Part shown: piece after piece, positions 34,801 to 44,694 of the stretch
Layout: every line of letters begins with the position of its first letter
How positions within the stretch are numbered: position 1 is the stretch's first letter
Origin: Phoronis australis
Taxonomy: Eukaryota; Phoronida; Phoronidae
Assembly (NCBI GenBank): GCA_002633005.1
Contig: NMRA01000414.1
Coordinates: forward strand, 92,356-156,355
DNA length: 64,000 nucleotides
Reading direction: 5' to 3'
Position numbers and translations under genes: made by a program
The notes under the pieces: generated by a model
Told to the model about the DNA's origin: nothing
The model's database searches: none
The model's input: the letters and a program-made list of their open reading frames with translations, nothing else

Positions 34801-36341
34801 GACCGGCTGGCAAGGAACCTGCTGAAAGTGAAACAGATAGAGATGTGTGAGGAGATGCAGGTCAGTACTGGGGTCAGGGGTCATTGGGAGGTCATGACTG
34901 AAGGTTTAGTGGTTCTGTACTGAGGTTGGGGTAATTAGGTTGTCGAGTGGTCATAGGAGAGGGTTTAGTTGAGTTTTTGGAATCTGATCACGATATCTAT
35001 GGAAACAATTTTTGGGATTGATTAGATTGATTGTTTATATTGTGTAATTAAGCATGCTTTTGAACACCTAAATGTCTGCTTTGAAGCAGGCATTGAAACA
35101 CTGGCTTTGAGCTCCACCCTCACAATTGTGTGGAGTTAGAAGTTTTCATTGGCCTAACTTTGATCTCTCATATAAAACCAGGAATTCTGTTTGTTTTTTG
35201 TGTCGGGGTGCTATTTGTTTTTTTGCTTATGGAATTGTTTGCTTTTTTGGGTTGAATTTTATTCAGTTGTTAAGCGACGAAAGATATTTTGTGTTTGCAC
35301 ACCCAAGTGTCAAAGGCACATTGAATGATTAGTCTGAAAATAGAAGAATTTCCAGTACATTGTCATTCTTTTGAAATTTCTCCAATCGTGTGTGGCTATT
35401 GACTTATATGTGCTAACTTTTTTGTGTTAAAAAGAAACTGTAACTTGGCTCTTAAAACGAATTTTGTTTTCTCTTTGTTGTCATGTTTTACTAATTACTA
35501 AACTGTGGTTTCACACTGTGCATCAGGAGCTCCGTAAAGTCATGTACAGTCGGTACTTCAGAGCGCGCCAGATGTACAGACAGAAATGTCTAGGTCTGGC
35601 CAGCGACACGTCCTCATTGAACACACTTAGTTAAACAAATCCTACAAGGTCGTACCATGTTGTATTAGCGTCATAGTGTGTAGTTATTGTCTAACATTAG
35701 AATAGCACATTTTGAATGGCACTGTCACGTAGACTATAGAGAAACTGTTAGTAAGGCAGATACGTCAATATCAATGTCTTAGGCAAGTGATGCATTAAAT
35801 TACCTGTGTCAGTGTAGAGATATACAGCTGGTGGTCCATGACAGTGTTTAGCCGTCATACTTCTTGTTTACTTGTCATCAGACACAGTATGAACGAACTA
35901 ACAAAATAGAGCGACCGCACCAGCACTGTCATTTTGTTAAAGCGCAGTTATTATGTAATGCTGAACTTTTTCTGAATAACTGGTACATAAAAATATAAAT
36001 ATTTGATTTTACAAGGATTTCTTTTGTTTAGTAGTAGAATGTAAAATTCATTTCATAGAATTGGTTATTTTGCCTTTTGTGATTGCTCGATTCCCGCAGT
36101 TTGTTAGTTAATTACTAGTGCTGTATCATTACAGGCCCGTCTAGACCAGAAGCGCAAGGAAATTAACGAACCACGGGAAGCGTTCAGACAGAAATTTCTC
36201 GAGGCTGAGCGTATTCGATTGGAGGAAATCGCTGCCGCTGAAGCAGCCCTGCGTGCGGAGCAGGAGAAGAACGCCCCGTCGCCCAAGGGTAGGAAAAGTG
36301 CAAAGGGGAAGAAAGGTTCTGCGGGCAAGAAAAAGAAATAG
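1765..36341 (+). CDS. ADGB: Androglobin (ADGB), 36 exons, N-terminus outside window
   Basis: Androglobin is a large chimeric globin, in vertebrates expressed mainly in testis and ciliated cells and implicated in sperm and cilia formation. The exons join without a frame break into 1690 residues plus stop, close to the vertebrate length (about 1670). Domains by residue of this partial protein: Lys-rich start and conserved HFFEDPEGKIELPP block 1-47; calpain-like region about 50-270, with GCWRKVIVDD and LTGWLPE; Lys/Glu/Gly-rich linkers 269-345 and 460-630; conserved block 367-455; globin part 1 (helices C-H) about 800-950; IQ motif about 1012-1025; globin helices A-B about 1040-1080; conserved C-terminal half 1080-1500; Glu/Arg-rich coiled coil and poly-Lys end 1560-1690. 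I do not see a calpain QxGDCW block, so protease activity is doubtful. Exon coordinates are given in the separate entries. Recognition rests on remembered family sequence, supported by the unbroken phases. Confidence 0.95.
2614..2706 (+). CDS. ADGB: ADGB exon 2 (HFFEDPEGKIELPP block)
   Basis: 31 codons between GGTGCAG and AAG|GTAGGT. Encodes HFFEDPEGKIELPP followed by WKRP, one of the most conserved androglobin N-terminal motifs. Phase 0 on both sides. A MITE sits 55 bp downstream of its donor. Confidence 0.95.
2762..3013. mobile_element. MITE family 1, copy 1
   Basis: About 250 bp with imperfect terminal inverted repeats: left end GGAGCCCGTTCCAAGAAACT and right end, read in reverse, GGGCCTGTTCCAGGAAAACT. 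The inner parts of the repeats (GACTTAAGT-like) also pair. It has no coding capacity and lies in an ADGB intron. Ends resemble those of copies 2 and 3, but the interior is diverged. Confidence 0.75.
4162..4445 (+). mobile_element. MITE family 1, copy 2
   Basis: 284 bp, ends GGGGTCTGTTTCGTGAAAAG and, in reverse, GGGCCTGTATCGTGAAAAGC. The interior matches the reverse complement of copy 3 over most of its length, including AAAAATAATTAAATCTCA and ATAATTACTTGGT. Noncoding, in an ADGB intron. Confidence 0.85.
4519..4599 (+). CDS. ADGB: ADGB exon 3
   Basis: 27 codons between CTGTGCAG and GAG|GTATGA, encoding the VFDLLQANEHITHSE segment equivalent to the vertebrate FDLFSANEHIIHSE. A MITE ends about 73 bp before the acceptor. 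Confidence 0.93.
5008..5232 (+). CDS. ADGB: ADGB exon 4 (calpain-like region)
   Basis: 75 codons between CCTTGCAG and CTG|GTAAGT. Contains LMRWIVSEVSALW and WKPWEHIYAINKVGKG, then a YNSHGKYAVRVWWL strand that belongs to the calpain-like fold. Phase 0 both sides. Confidence 0.95.
5408..5481 (-). repeat. tRNA-like SINE head
   Basis: Reverse strand carries an A box (TGGCTCAGTGGACTAGAG), an anticodon-like hairpin TCTGC/GCAGA and a B box GGTTCGAGTCC. The acceptor ends do not pair and position 33 is not T, so this is a SINE piece and not a working tRNA gene. Confidence 0.7.
6543..6682 (+). CDS. ADGB: ADGB exon 5 (calpain-like GCWRKV motif)
   Basis: 140 nt between TTGCAG and GGA|GTAAGT. Encodes GCWRKVIVDDLMPF and ELWPMLLTKALVK, motifs shared with calpain-7-like proteases. 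Ends in phase 2; the split Asp codon is completed by exon 6. Confidence 0.95.
6709..7245. repeat. 537-bp direct repeat, copy 1
   Basis: Starts CTGTGACAGG and ends AATCACAGTTGCTGT. Repeated in direct orientation at 7247-7783, with about 16 substitutions and no indels by eye (about 97% identity). The only base between the copies is an N. A MITE of family 2 occupies about 6722-7030. Confidence 0.95.
6722..7030. mobile_element. MITE family 2, copy in duplicated intron segment
   Basis: Terminal parts pair as inverted repeats: left AGTTGAAGCGTCTGTGAGCC with AAGTTTTGATTT inside, right (reversed) CTTAAGGCAGCTACAAACTT with AACTTTAAATTT inside, followed by GAAATTAGTCTCAA. Similar ends occur at 10118, 28061 and 39846. 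Noncoding. Confidence 0.65.
7247..7783. repeat. 537-bp direct repeat, copy 2
   Basis: Second copy of the repeat at 6709-7245, starting one base after the N at 7246. It contains the same MITE at about 7260-7568. The two copies carry near-identical 64-residue ORFs, which are chance ORFs within the repeat. Confidence 0.95.
7973..8062 (+). CDS. ADGB: ADGB exon 6 (LTGWLPE)
   Basis: 90 nt between TTTTCAG and CA|GTAAGT. Encodes SPIHCLTGWLPETIPL, equivalent to vertebrate VIHALTGWLPE. The intron before it holds the 537-bp duplication. Confidence 0.95.
9088..9214 (+). CDS. ADGB: ADGB exon 7
   Basis: 127 nt between CTTCCAG and GGG|GTGAGT. Encodes YGHVNEIWNLLKQVVPEFKL, then a Pro/Glu-rich stretch. The reading frame stays open upstream through the intron for about 320 bp, but codon content and homology begin at 9088. 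Confidence 0.93.
9215..11662 (+). other. ADGB: ADGB intron 7, 2.4 kb
   Basis: Holds an (ATT)n microsatellite at about 9711-9736 and a MITE family 2 copy at 10118-10460. The minus-strand 179-residue ORF at 9415-9954 is the longest ORF of the window, but it includes the poly-Ile translation of the microsatellite and shows no domain. No exon seen. Confidence 0.7.
10118..10460. mobile_element. MITE family 2, intronic copy
   Basis: Left end AAACCCACGTTCCGTCAAGG, then GATCACTTGCCGCTATGAA and GATGAGAAGTGATTTCTGGG; right end GCCGTAAGTTATCAAAATTC to AACTGCTTTAAAT, roughly inverted. Shares order and motifs with the copies at 28061 and 39846. Confidence 0.6.
11663..11837 (+). CDS. ADGB: ADGB exon 8 (Gly/Lys/Asp-rich linker)
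   Basis: 175 nt between CACTGCAG and AACA|GTGAGT. Low-complexity linker made of GKGKDGKDDKGKDKGKEK-type repeats, corresponding to the Lys/Glu-rich linker in vertebrate ADGB. Phase 0 in, phase 1 out. Confidence 0.9.
12142..12260 (+). CDS. ADGB: ADGB exon 9
   Basis: 119 nt between TTTCAG and ATG|GTAAGC. Encodes PEIVVFASYQGTPKLPLRVS, matching the region before the vertebrate EKMADSAEKLREYGLSH. Phase 1 in, 0 out. Confidence 0.92.
12940..13117 (+). CDS. ADGB: ADGB exon 10
   Basis: 178 nt between CTGACAG and GAG|GTAGGT. Encodes SERLRQAGLSHLFPHPV, TRSCPLEPPPPP and WKLIRPKKKK, all clear androglobin motifs. Phase 0 in, 1 out. Confidence 0.95.
13425..13572 (+). mobile_element. 3' tail fragment of the non-LTR element seen at 62945
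   Basis: CATCCTGAAGGAAAT-like segment, then GTATTGTTTATTGCG and CATGCTAGAGTGAAAT. These occur in the same order as in the untranslated tail at 63250-63400. No coding part is present, as expected for a strongly 5'-truncated copy. Confidence 0.65.
14340..14433 (+). CDS. ADGB: ADGB exon 11
   Basis: 94 nt between TTTGCAG and CAT|GTATGT. Encodes EITSPFVNYKVSPIPIPTD, matching vertebrate EISSPFLNYRMTPFTIPTE. Phase 1 in, 2 out. Confidence 0.94.
14921..15104 (+). CDS. ADGB: ADGB exon 12 (Glu/Pro-rich linker)
   Basis: 184 nt between CATGTAG and GAG|GTAAGG. Acidic, Pro-rich, low-complexity linker; poorly conserved in the family but the phase fits both neighbours (2 in, 0 out). Confidence 0.85.
15608..15851 (+). 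CDS. ADGB: ADGB exon 13 (Lys-rich linker)
   Basis: 244 nt between TTGTCAG and AAGT|GTAAGT. About one third Lys, with KKEKDKEE-type runs. No domain; phase 0 in, 1 out. Confidence 0.87.
16034..16193 (+). CDS. ADGB: ADGB exon 14
   Basis: 160 nt between CATTAG and CAA|GTGAGT. Acidic start, then NLWMDWDIFCKCFK, matching vertebrate EIWLDFEDFCVCFQ. Phase 1 in, 2 out. Confidence 0.93.
16765..16828 (+). CDS. ADGB: ADGB exon 15
   Basis: 64 nt between TTTGCAG and AAG|GTGAGT, encoding TLIIYHKPNTYPNRTPQSDL, equivalent to vertebrate IYIFHKPSSYCLNFQ. Phase 2 in, 0 out. Confidence 0.92.
17440..17463 (+). CDS. ADGB: ADGB candidate microexon (AWERFMAQ)
   Basis: 24 nt between CCCTCAAG and CAG|GTGGGT, phase 0 on both sides, so the frame survives inclusion or skipping. 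No homology beyond its position between conserved exons, so it may be optional or not used. It is counted in the 1690-residue total. Confidence 0.5.
18483..18573 (+). CDS. ADGB: ADGB exon 17
   Basis: 91 nt between TTGCAG and CTCT|GTATCC. Ser/Lys-rich, ending APHYLF, the start of the conserved YLFVDSLKP motif. Phase 0 in, 1 out. A 45-bp tandem duplication starts 27 bp into the following intron. Confidence 0.9.
18601..18691. repeat. 45-bp tandem duplication in intron
   Basis: Two adjacent copies (18601-18645 and 18646-18691) beginning CTGAAGATTCT and ending CAGGGA, differing at two bases and one insertion. They lie 27 bp after the ADGB exon 17 donor. Confidence 0.9.
19071..19232 (+). CDS. ADGB: ADGB exon 18
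   Basis: 162 nt between TATCTAG and GAGG|GTAAGA. Encodes FVDNLKPTEIVVSFSSFSRW, matching vertebrate FVDSLKPIELLVCFSALVRW, then a Ser/Lys-rich tail. Phase 1 in, 1 out. Confidence 0.94.
19431..19494 (+). repeat. tRNA-like SINE head
   Basis: Plus strand TTGGTGGTGTAGTGGTACTG (A box), CTGATAATCAAAAG in the anticodon region and B box GGTTCAACCCC. No closed acceptor stem, so it is SINE-like. Lies in the ADGB intron between exons 18 and 19. Confidence 0.65.
19764..19917 (+). CDS. ADGB: ADGB exon 19
   Basis: 154 nt between TTCCAG and GGG|GTGAGT. Encodes SGLLVAEPYSWKSL and TRAAVLSLPEG, matching vertebrate PGLLTAETFTWKSL and TKATVVRLPVG. Phase 1 in, 2 out. Confidence 0.94.
20235..20349 (+). CDS. ADGB: ADGB exon 20 (before globin)
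   Basis: 115 nt between TTTCAG and AAG|GTAAAC. Encodes GRHVLRFTMTAPYGYHVLLC and a FVFGMEEE motif leading into the globin part. Phase 2 in, 0 out. Confidence 0.93.
20929..21096 (+). CDS. ADGB: ADGB exon 21 (globin helices E-F)
   Basis: 56 codons between TTCACAG and AAG|GTAAGT. Encodes ESCRFVDNATQVIRKIGDCI and LTNCHCPYR. Aligned from memory with vertebrate ADGB, the His at 21046-21048 is the proximal haem ligand F8, and the E7 position, 32 residues before it, is Asn (20950-20952) where vertebrates have Gln. Confidence 0.93.
21500..21571 (-). repeat. tRNA-like SINE head beside a 3' splice site
   Basis: Reverse strand TGTGGCTCAGTGGTTTGAGC (A box), hairpin CTCCC/GGGAG and B box GCGTTTGAATCC. It ends 27 bp before ADGB exon 22, so it may set the distance between branch point and acceptor there. 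Confidence 0.7.
21599..21743 (+). CDS. ADGB: ADGB exon 22 (globin helices G-H)
   Basis: 145 nt between TTCCAG and CCGG|GTACAT. Encodes LFNDSLYHTLRKAL and AEMAFAWRALNFDV, equivalent to helices G and H. A tRNA-like SINE ends about 27 bp before the exon. Phase 0 in, 1 out. Confidence 0.92.
21744..22841 (+). other. ADGB: ADGB intron 22
   Basis: AT-rich, 1.1 kb. I see no exon, tRNA-like unit or clear inverted-repeat element. Confidence 0.5.
22842..22892 (+). CDS. ADGB: ADGB exon 23 (Gly/Lys/Arg-rich)
   Basis: 51 nt between TTTCCAG and AAAC|GTGAGT, encoding ATGATSHRGSAKPGKGK. Phase 1 on both sides, so it can be skipped without a frameshift. It lies in the loop between globin helix H and the IQ motif, a variable region in the family. 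Confidence 0.7.
23368..23397 (+). CDS. ADGB: ADGB candidate microexon (RSDHHHDNQMG)
   Basis: 30 nt between ACCTAG and ATGG|GTAGGT, phase 1 on both sides, hence skippable. Encodes a His-rich loop with no homology I know. Supported only by splice sites and phase. Confidence 0.5.
23398..24964 (+). other. ADGB: ADGB intron before exon 25
   Basis: 1.6 kb, AT-rich, with a short (TA)n near 24866. The 136-residue minus-strand ORF at 23814-24224 has no recognisable domain. Nothing else supported. Confidence 0.5.
24965..25004 (+). CDS. ADGB: ADGB exon 25
   Basis: 40 nt between TTTAAAG and ACCG|GTGAGT, encoding GDVTDKTLEKWIDR, which joins in frame to REPTPEEHVAAVKIQ of the next exon. Phase 1 in, 2 out. 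The acceptor has a weak pyrimidine tract. Confidence 0.8.
25838..26026 (+). CDS. ADGB: ADGB exon 26 (IQ motif, globin helix A)
   Basis: 189 nt between TACCAG and TTTAG|GTGAGA. Encodes the IQ motif AAVKIQRNWRLLYVRR, which should bind calmodulin, then VVETLQKAWAVLEPQAEQHG, the displaced N-terminal globin helix. The IQ motif between globin halves is diagnostic of androglobin. The usual Gly of IQxxxRG is Leu. Confidence 0.96.
26601..26735 (+). CDS. ADGB: ADGB exon 27 (end of permuted globin)
   Basis: 135 nt between TTGTAG and TTCAG|GTGAGA. Encodes TLFKHDPELMSKYPFHKDEW and QPANTWFIVFR, matching vertebrate LMFKSKCKSLESYPCYQDEE and PPNSWFIVFRE. Phase 2 in and out. Confidence 0.95.
27141..27485 (+). 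CDS. ADGB: ADGB exon 28 (conserved C-terminal half)
   Basis: 345 nt between TTTCAG and TTCAG|GTAATG, the longest exon. Encodes RVVNNDNGEEIPRVFQKVAP, YKRNKKGYTFVAEA and WRMRLIGSLSPLP, nearly colinear with vertebrate ADGB. The last 17 bases and the donor are duplicated 34 bp downstream. Confidence 0.97.
27469..27536 (+). repeat. ADGB: 34-bp tandem duplication spanning a 5' splice site
   Basis: AGAAGAATATCATCTTCAGG plus TAATGTGATACTAC occurs twice in direct succession. The first copy holds the end of exon 28 and its donor (27486); the second holds an identical donor at 27520. Use of the second would place a TAA immediately after the junction codon. Confidence 0.9.
27703..27905 (+). CDS. ADGB: ADGB exon 29
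   Basis: 203 nt between GTGCAG and TCAT|GTAAGT. Encodes YTVRVTEDHLGSIQINTSKS and VGKGHAVLSSFIF, matching the vertebrate beta-rich segment after NDKKILFR. Phase 2 in, 1 out. Confidence 0.94.
28061..28406. mobile_element. MITE family 2, intronic copy
   Basis: About 345 bp with terminal inverted repeats of roughly 80 bp. Left AAAGCGGCTATGAACATG, GAAGCGAACTTTAGATTTA and TTATGAACTTAGTCTCAA pair with the reversed right end GAAGCGGTTCCAAACC, AACTTTTGATTTAGA and TTATGAAATTGGGTCTCAA. Noncoding. Confidence 0.75.
28799..28825 (+). CDS. ADGB: ADGB candidate microexon (STIGTKTTTG)
   Basis: 27 nt between TTTACAG and ACAG|GTAGAT, phase 1 on both sides and so skippable. Thr-rich; homology not recognised. 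Lies in the variable linker after exon 29. Confidence 0.5.
29040..29069 (+). CDS. ADGB: ADGB possible alternative microexon (LKKMFTIMR)
   Basis: 30 nt between CATGCAG and GAGAA|GTAAGT, again phase 1 on both sides. It would add GLKKMFTIMRT, a short basic-hydrophobic stretch. Not needed for the main model and not included in the 1690-residue count. Confidence 0.35.
29474..29770 (-). mobile_element. MITE family 1, copy 3
   Basis: 297 bp, ends GGGGATTTGTTTCATGAAAA and, in reverse, GGGACCTGTTTCATGAAAAG. Inverted relative to copy 2 and colinear with it. The inner repeat AGACAGAAATTTGATCTTATG near the left end recurs inverted near the right end. Noncoding, in an ADGB intron. Confidence 0.85.
29998..30152 (+). 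CDS. ADGB: ADGB exon 31 (variable linker)
   Basis: 155 nt between CTTCAG and AAGG|GTAGGT. Ser/Lys-rich then acidic METEEEERDTR, matching the vertebrate linker before NYKYIIQCSVL. Phase 1 in, 0 out. Confidence 0.87.
30706..30817 (+). CDS. ADGB: ADGB exon 32
   Basis: 112 nt between TTTCAG and AAAA|GTAAGA. Encodes PHKYIIQATVLRNSWPLSQ and FVQDLKELEKNELK, matching vertebrate YKYIIQCSVLYNSWPLTE. Phase 0 in, 1 out. Confidence 0.95.
30818..33286 (+). other. ADGB: ADGB intron 32, 2.5 kb
   Basis: Contains the weak candidate exon at 32220-32258 and a short direct repeat (ATGGCCGTAGTAGAC twice near 33070). The ORFs on both strands near 32.0-32.7 kb show no domain. Confidence 0.55.
32220..32258 (+). CDS. 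ADGB: ADGB possible alternative exon (RDYRPESAHSVNI)
   Basis: 39 nt between TTTGTAG and ATAG|GTTGTT, phase 1 on both sides, inside the 2.5-kb intron after exon 32. It would insert RDYRPESAHSVNI. The donor is weak, so this is a low-confidence candidate and not part of the main model. Confidence 0.25.
   Translation, partial: ETTGPRAHTPST
33287..33618 (+). CDS. ADGB: ADGB exon 33
   Basis: 332 nt between TTTCAG and AAG|GTGAGT. Lys/Ala/Gln-rich start, then KPHWTLRFVSD and RKDTERADEIRAMKRAWE, almost identical to vertebrate KKDTERADEIRAMKQAWE. Phase 1 in, 0 out. Confidence 0.97.
33917..34098 (+). CDS. ADGB: ADGB exon 34
   Basis: 182 nt between ATAAAG and TTAAG|GTACTA. Acidic linker, a run of seven Pro, then LDITPFLR, matching vertebrate MDLSQYVRK. 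Phase 0 in, 2 out. Confidence 0.9.
34677..34860 (+). CDS. ADGB: ADGB exon 35 (coiled coil)
   Basis: 184 nt between TTGCAG and CAG|GTCAGT. Glu/Arg-rich coiled coil with QMEAKQREINEYRAFREEVE, ending KVKQIEMCEEMQ. Phase 2 in, 0 out. It can splice to either of two terminal exons. Confidence 0.94.
35527..35633 (+). CDS. ADGB: ADGB alternative terminal exon
   Basis: Starts after CTGTGCATCAG in phase 0, as required after exon 35. Encodes ELRKVMYSRYFRARQMYRQK and 15 further residues, then TAA at 35631. No donor keeping the frame open to the next exon is seen (the GT at 35594 leads to a stop), so it would be a terminal exon giving a 35-residue C-terminus in place of the 68-residue one. An ATTAAA at 35794-35799 could serve as its poly(A) signal. 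Confidence 0.6.
36135..36341 (+). CDS. ADGB: ADGB terminal exon (coiled coil and poly-Lys tail)
   Basis: 68 codons plus TAG after ATTACAG. Encodes REAFRQKFLEAERIRLEEIA, then a Lys-rich tail ending GSAGKKKK, matching the vertebrate EEYRNKLLEAEHLKLE and terminal KKKKGKKK. This is the conserved end of the protein. Confidence 0.96.
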   Translation, partial: ARLDQKRKEINEPREAFRQKFLEAERIRLEEIAAAEAALRAEQEKNAPSPKGRKSAKGKKGSAGKKKK

Positions 36342-36426
36342 GACTAGTATCTTACACGATTTGACGATACTATGTACATGGTTTAAATACGCATTTTATG
36401 TGTACAGACATTGTTAGTGAGCACTG

Positions 36427-36432
36427 AATAAA
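36427..36432 (+). terminator. ADGB: Poly(A) signal AATAAA, proximal, ADGB
   Basis: AATAAA 86 bases after the ADGB stop codon, followed by a TATTGTTTTCTG T-rich stretch. Likely the main 3' end; a second AATAAA lies at 37224-37229. Confidence 0.65.
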
Positions 36433-37223
36433 TGTGAAGTCTATTAATGCTATTGTTTTCTGCACTATGCAGATGGTGAGAAAGTGGCATAATGGAGTAG
36501 TGTTATGTAAAAAGATAGTGTGGGTAGTGAAAGTGGCTTGAATGTAAATATATTGTACAGATGTTGGGGTATTCGATAACTGAAAGTTCGTTTCCTGTTG
36601 TACAATCCTATTGAGTGAATGGTTTTGGATGCTTTAGTATCATGTTAAAAAGTTATTTTAATATTTTAAAAATTCATGCACTTCATTCAGTGACAGCTTG
36701 TCATTTCTTTTCAAGTATTCCACAAGTCAAGAGTTATTTAATCAGTGTGGAAAATAATTACCAGTGCTGAAATCTCATCCTTGTGCGGAACAATCATTTT
36801 TGACATTTTTATCACTGTTACGATGACATGATTTGTTTATTCTAGTAGATGCGATAAAGTGCAAATCAGCATCCTCCTAACGGCAGTTTTGTACTTAACT
36901 GTTGTCGCTCATTCAAGTGTAGTCGACTGTGTGTTGTTTTTACGTTCTTATTGACATTCCATTTTTTACTTTTTGTAAACATGGTGACAATTTTTGTCAT
37001 CGACAATTCCTTATCGTTTCCGTCCAGAATATGTTAATAACTGTCTGCCTTGCCCTTCAAGCCCGTCCAGGTCTTTTGTAATTAATTTAATAATGTAAAA
37101 ACATTCCAATTTTTAGCTCTTTGTTGTATAAAGTCAGTTTTTTTAATTTAGTATGTAAGTGACACAAATTTGTATTTGTAACTGATATGCCATGAATGAT
37201 TTATTTATTAATGAGGAATTTTC

Positions 37224-37229
37224 AATAAA
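37224..37229 (+). terminator. ADGB: Poly(A) signal AATAAA, distal, ADGB
   Basis: AATAAA in an AT-rich block about 880 bases after the stop; it could give a longer 3' UTR. A minus-strand signal sits 23 bp further on. Confidence 0.4.
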
Positions 37230-37246
37230 AATATTTTAAAAATGAA

Positions 37247-37252
37247 TTTATT
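37247..37252 (-). terminator. TMEM135: Minus-strand poly(A) signal (TTTATT), possible TMEM135 end
   Basis: Reverse-strand AATAAA. A closer minus-strand AATAAA lies at 38028-38033, about 930 bases past the TMEM135 stop. Either could end the transcript; the choice cannot be made from sequence. Confidence 0.35.
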
Positions 37253-38964
37253 TCACTTTCGTTCACATGTCTATAGTTCAATACAAACCAAAATGTGATC
37301 ATCTCTGCATCGATAACATAAAGTTTAACAATACATTTAATACTTTGCATGATTACAAAAATAAATATATCTGTACGCACATACACTACTAAAACTAAAA
37401 TCACAATATGCGCTTTCAACACAATTCTTTTTTGCTTTTGAATAGAATGACACAGAATTTGTCTTTGAGTTTCTTGGCACCAAGAAAAATTTTACTTCGA
37501 TTTCTGGATAACTAAATCGAATACAGTAAAATCTCACTAATTTGGGATGTGGTGGACAAGTGAAATTTTATTGTTTTTCAGTTCGGTACTGTAACTACCA
37601 TTGCACAATGTTTGGGACTTAGGGTCATTCACAACAATGTCGGAAGTCTTTGTGAAATGAAAAAGGACCAAATTTGCAATAATTTTACTCCAAAATTCGC
37701 GAGATTTTACTGCAAAATGTAATTATTCAACATCTTCAATTGACTGGTTGGTTAACAATTTCACTGCGACTATTTGAAAACTTTGAAAGTTCAATAACTG
37801 TCAAATCTCCAATAAATACAAACAGCCTCTCACATCAGAGCTGCCAAAAACTAAATAGGATTATGCAATAGAAAGCACTAGACTATTCTCGCATTTGTTA
37901 ACAACTCACAGCCAAGTTTGTTTCAGAACTGAGTTTCCAAGTGCCAAACAAATTTTGAGGATACACACGATGGAGGATGCAACCACTGAAACTGCCTTAA
38001 AATTTGTCACGTGTTGGTGGACTGTTATTTATTAACCTTTCAGGGTAGGATGCATACATACTGATTACATTAATTTTGTTTTGGGTCAAAATATGAGTAC
38101 GTACTTTAAAATCGGCACATATACGGTTGAATCACTCTGAGCGCTATTTGAATAGAATCAGGTTCACTTGAGATCCAACTGTTTTGAATTCTGGTCTCTC
38201 TCCTCTTTTGACGTGCACCTTTGCAGACTATACTCCTGTGTTACCTGACTGGAGTATTGTGAACATTTGTCTTGAGAATGGTTTAGTGACAATAAACTGA
38301 AACGTCGACTAATACAATTTCTCTGTTTATGTATGTGCTGATTTTAAAGTACGTATGCATAATATATTGTTTTACGATACTCTAAAATTACAATATCATA
38401 ATGTTGAGGTAGGTCTCGGCCGAGTAAATCAAAATACTATCAACAGCACATATCTTACCTCAAATTTCACATTTTTAATTTGAGCCCATTAAACTTCTAT
38501 GATGGACAGTTTAGAGGACATCGCTTCAATCGCAATGCAACAGGTAAGCAAATGACAGAAATTTCTTTCAACTAGTGAAAAACTCAAATTTCATTTCGAA
38601 TTTGGTAAAATCACCTTCCTGTCAACTGCAGTCATTAAACTGTAAAACTGTAGTTATCTCCTATGGAATTGAGCATTAACTGGGTTTAGATTGCGAAAGT
38701 ACCCAACTCGCCGATCGGTGTGTTTTCAGAGAAGGGGTAACTTGCTGAAAGGCACGTGTGGAGGCGAAAGAGATAAACTGTTAAAATGGGCCTTACTTTA
38801 CACACTGATCTTAAAGTTAGAAGCAGATAGAAATGGCAAACTCTTGTCAGAATTGAACACAACACCCTTCCGCATAATGAAAATTCAAAAATTACCCCGA
38901 AACTCTCATTTTAATCAAAATTTTGGCAATATTTAAGTTTAGTGTTCGCATCGACAAGGATGTA

Positions 38965-44694
<5,730 letters not shown>

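Larger units (their letters stand above)
36433..38964. other. Intergenic DNA between convergent genes
   Basis: AT-rich, without exons. It holds the likely 3' UTRs of ADGB (plus) and TMEM135 (minus) and poly(A) signals for both strands. Confidence 0.6.
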
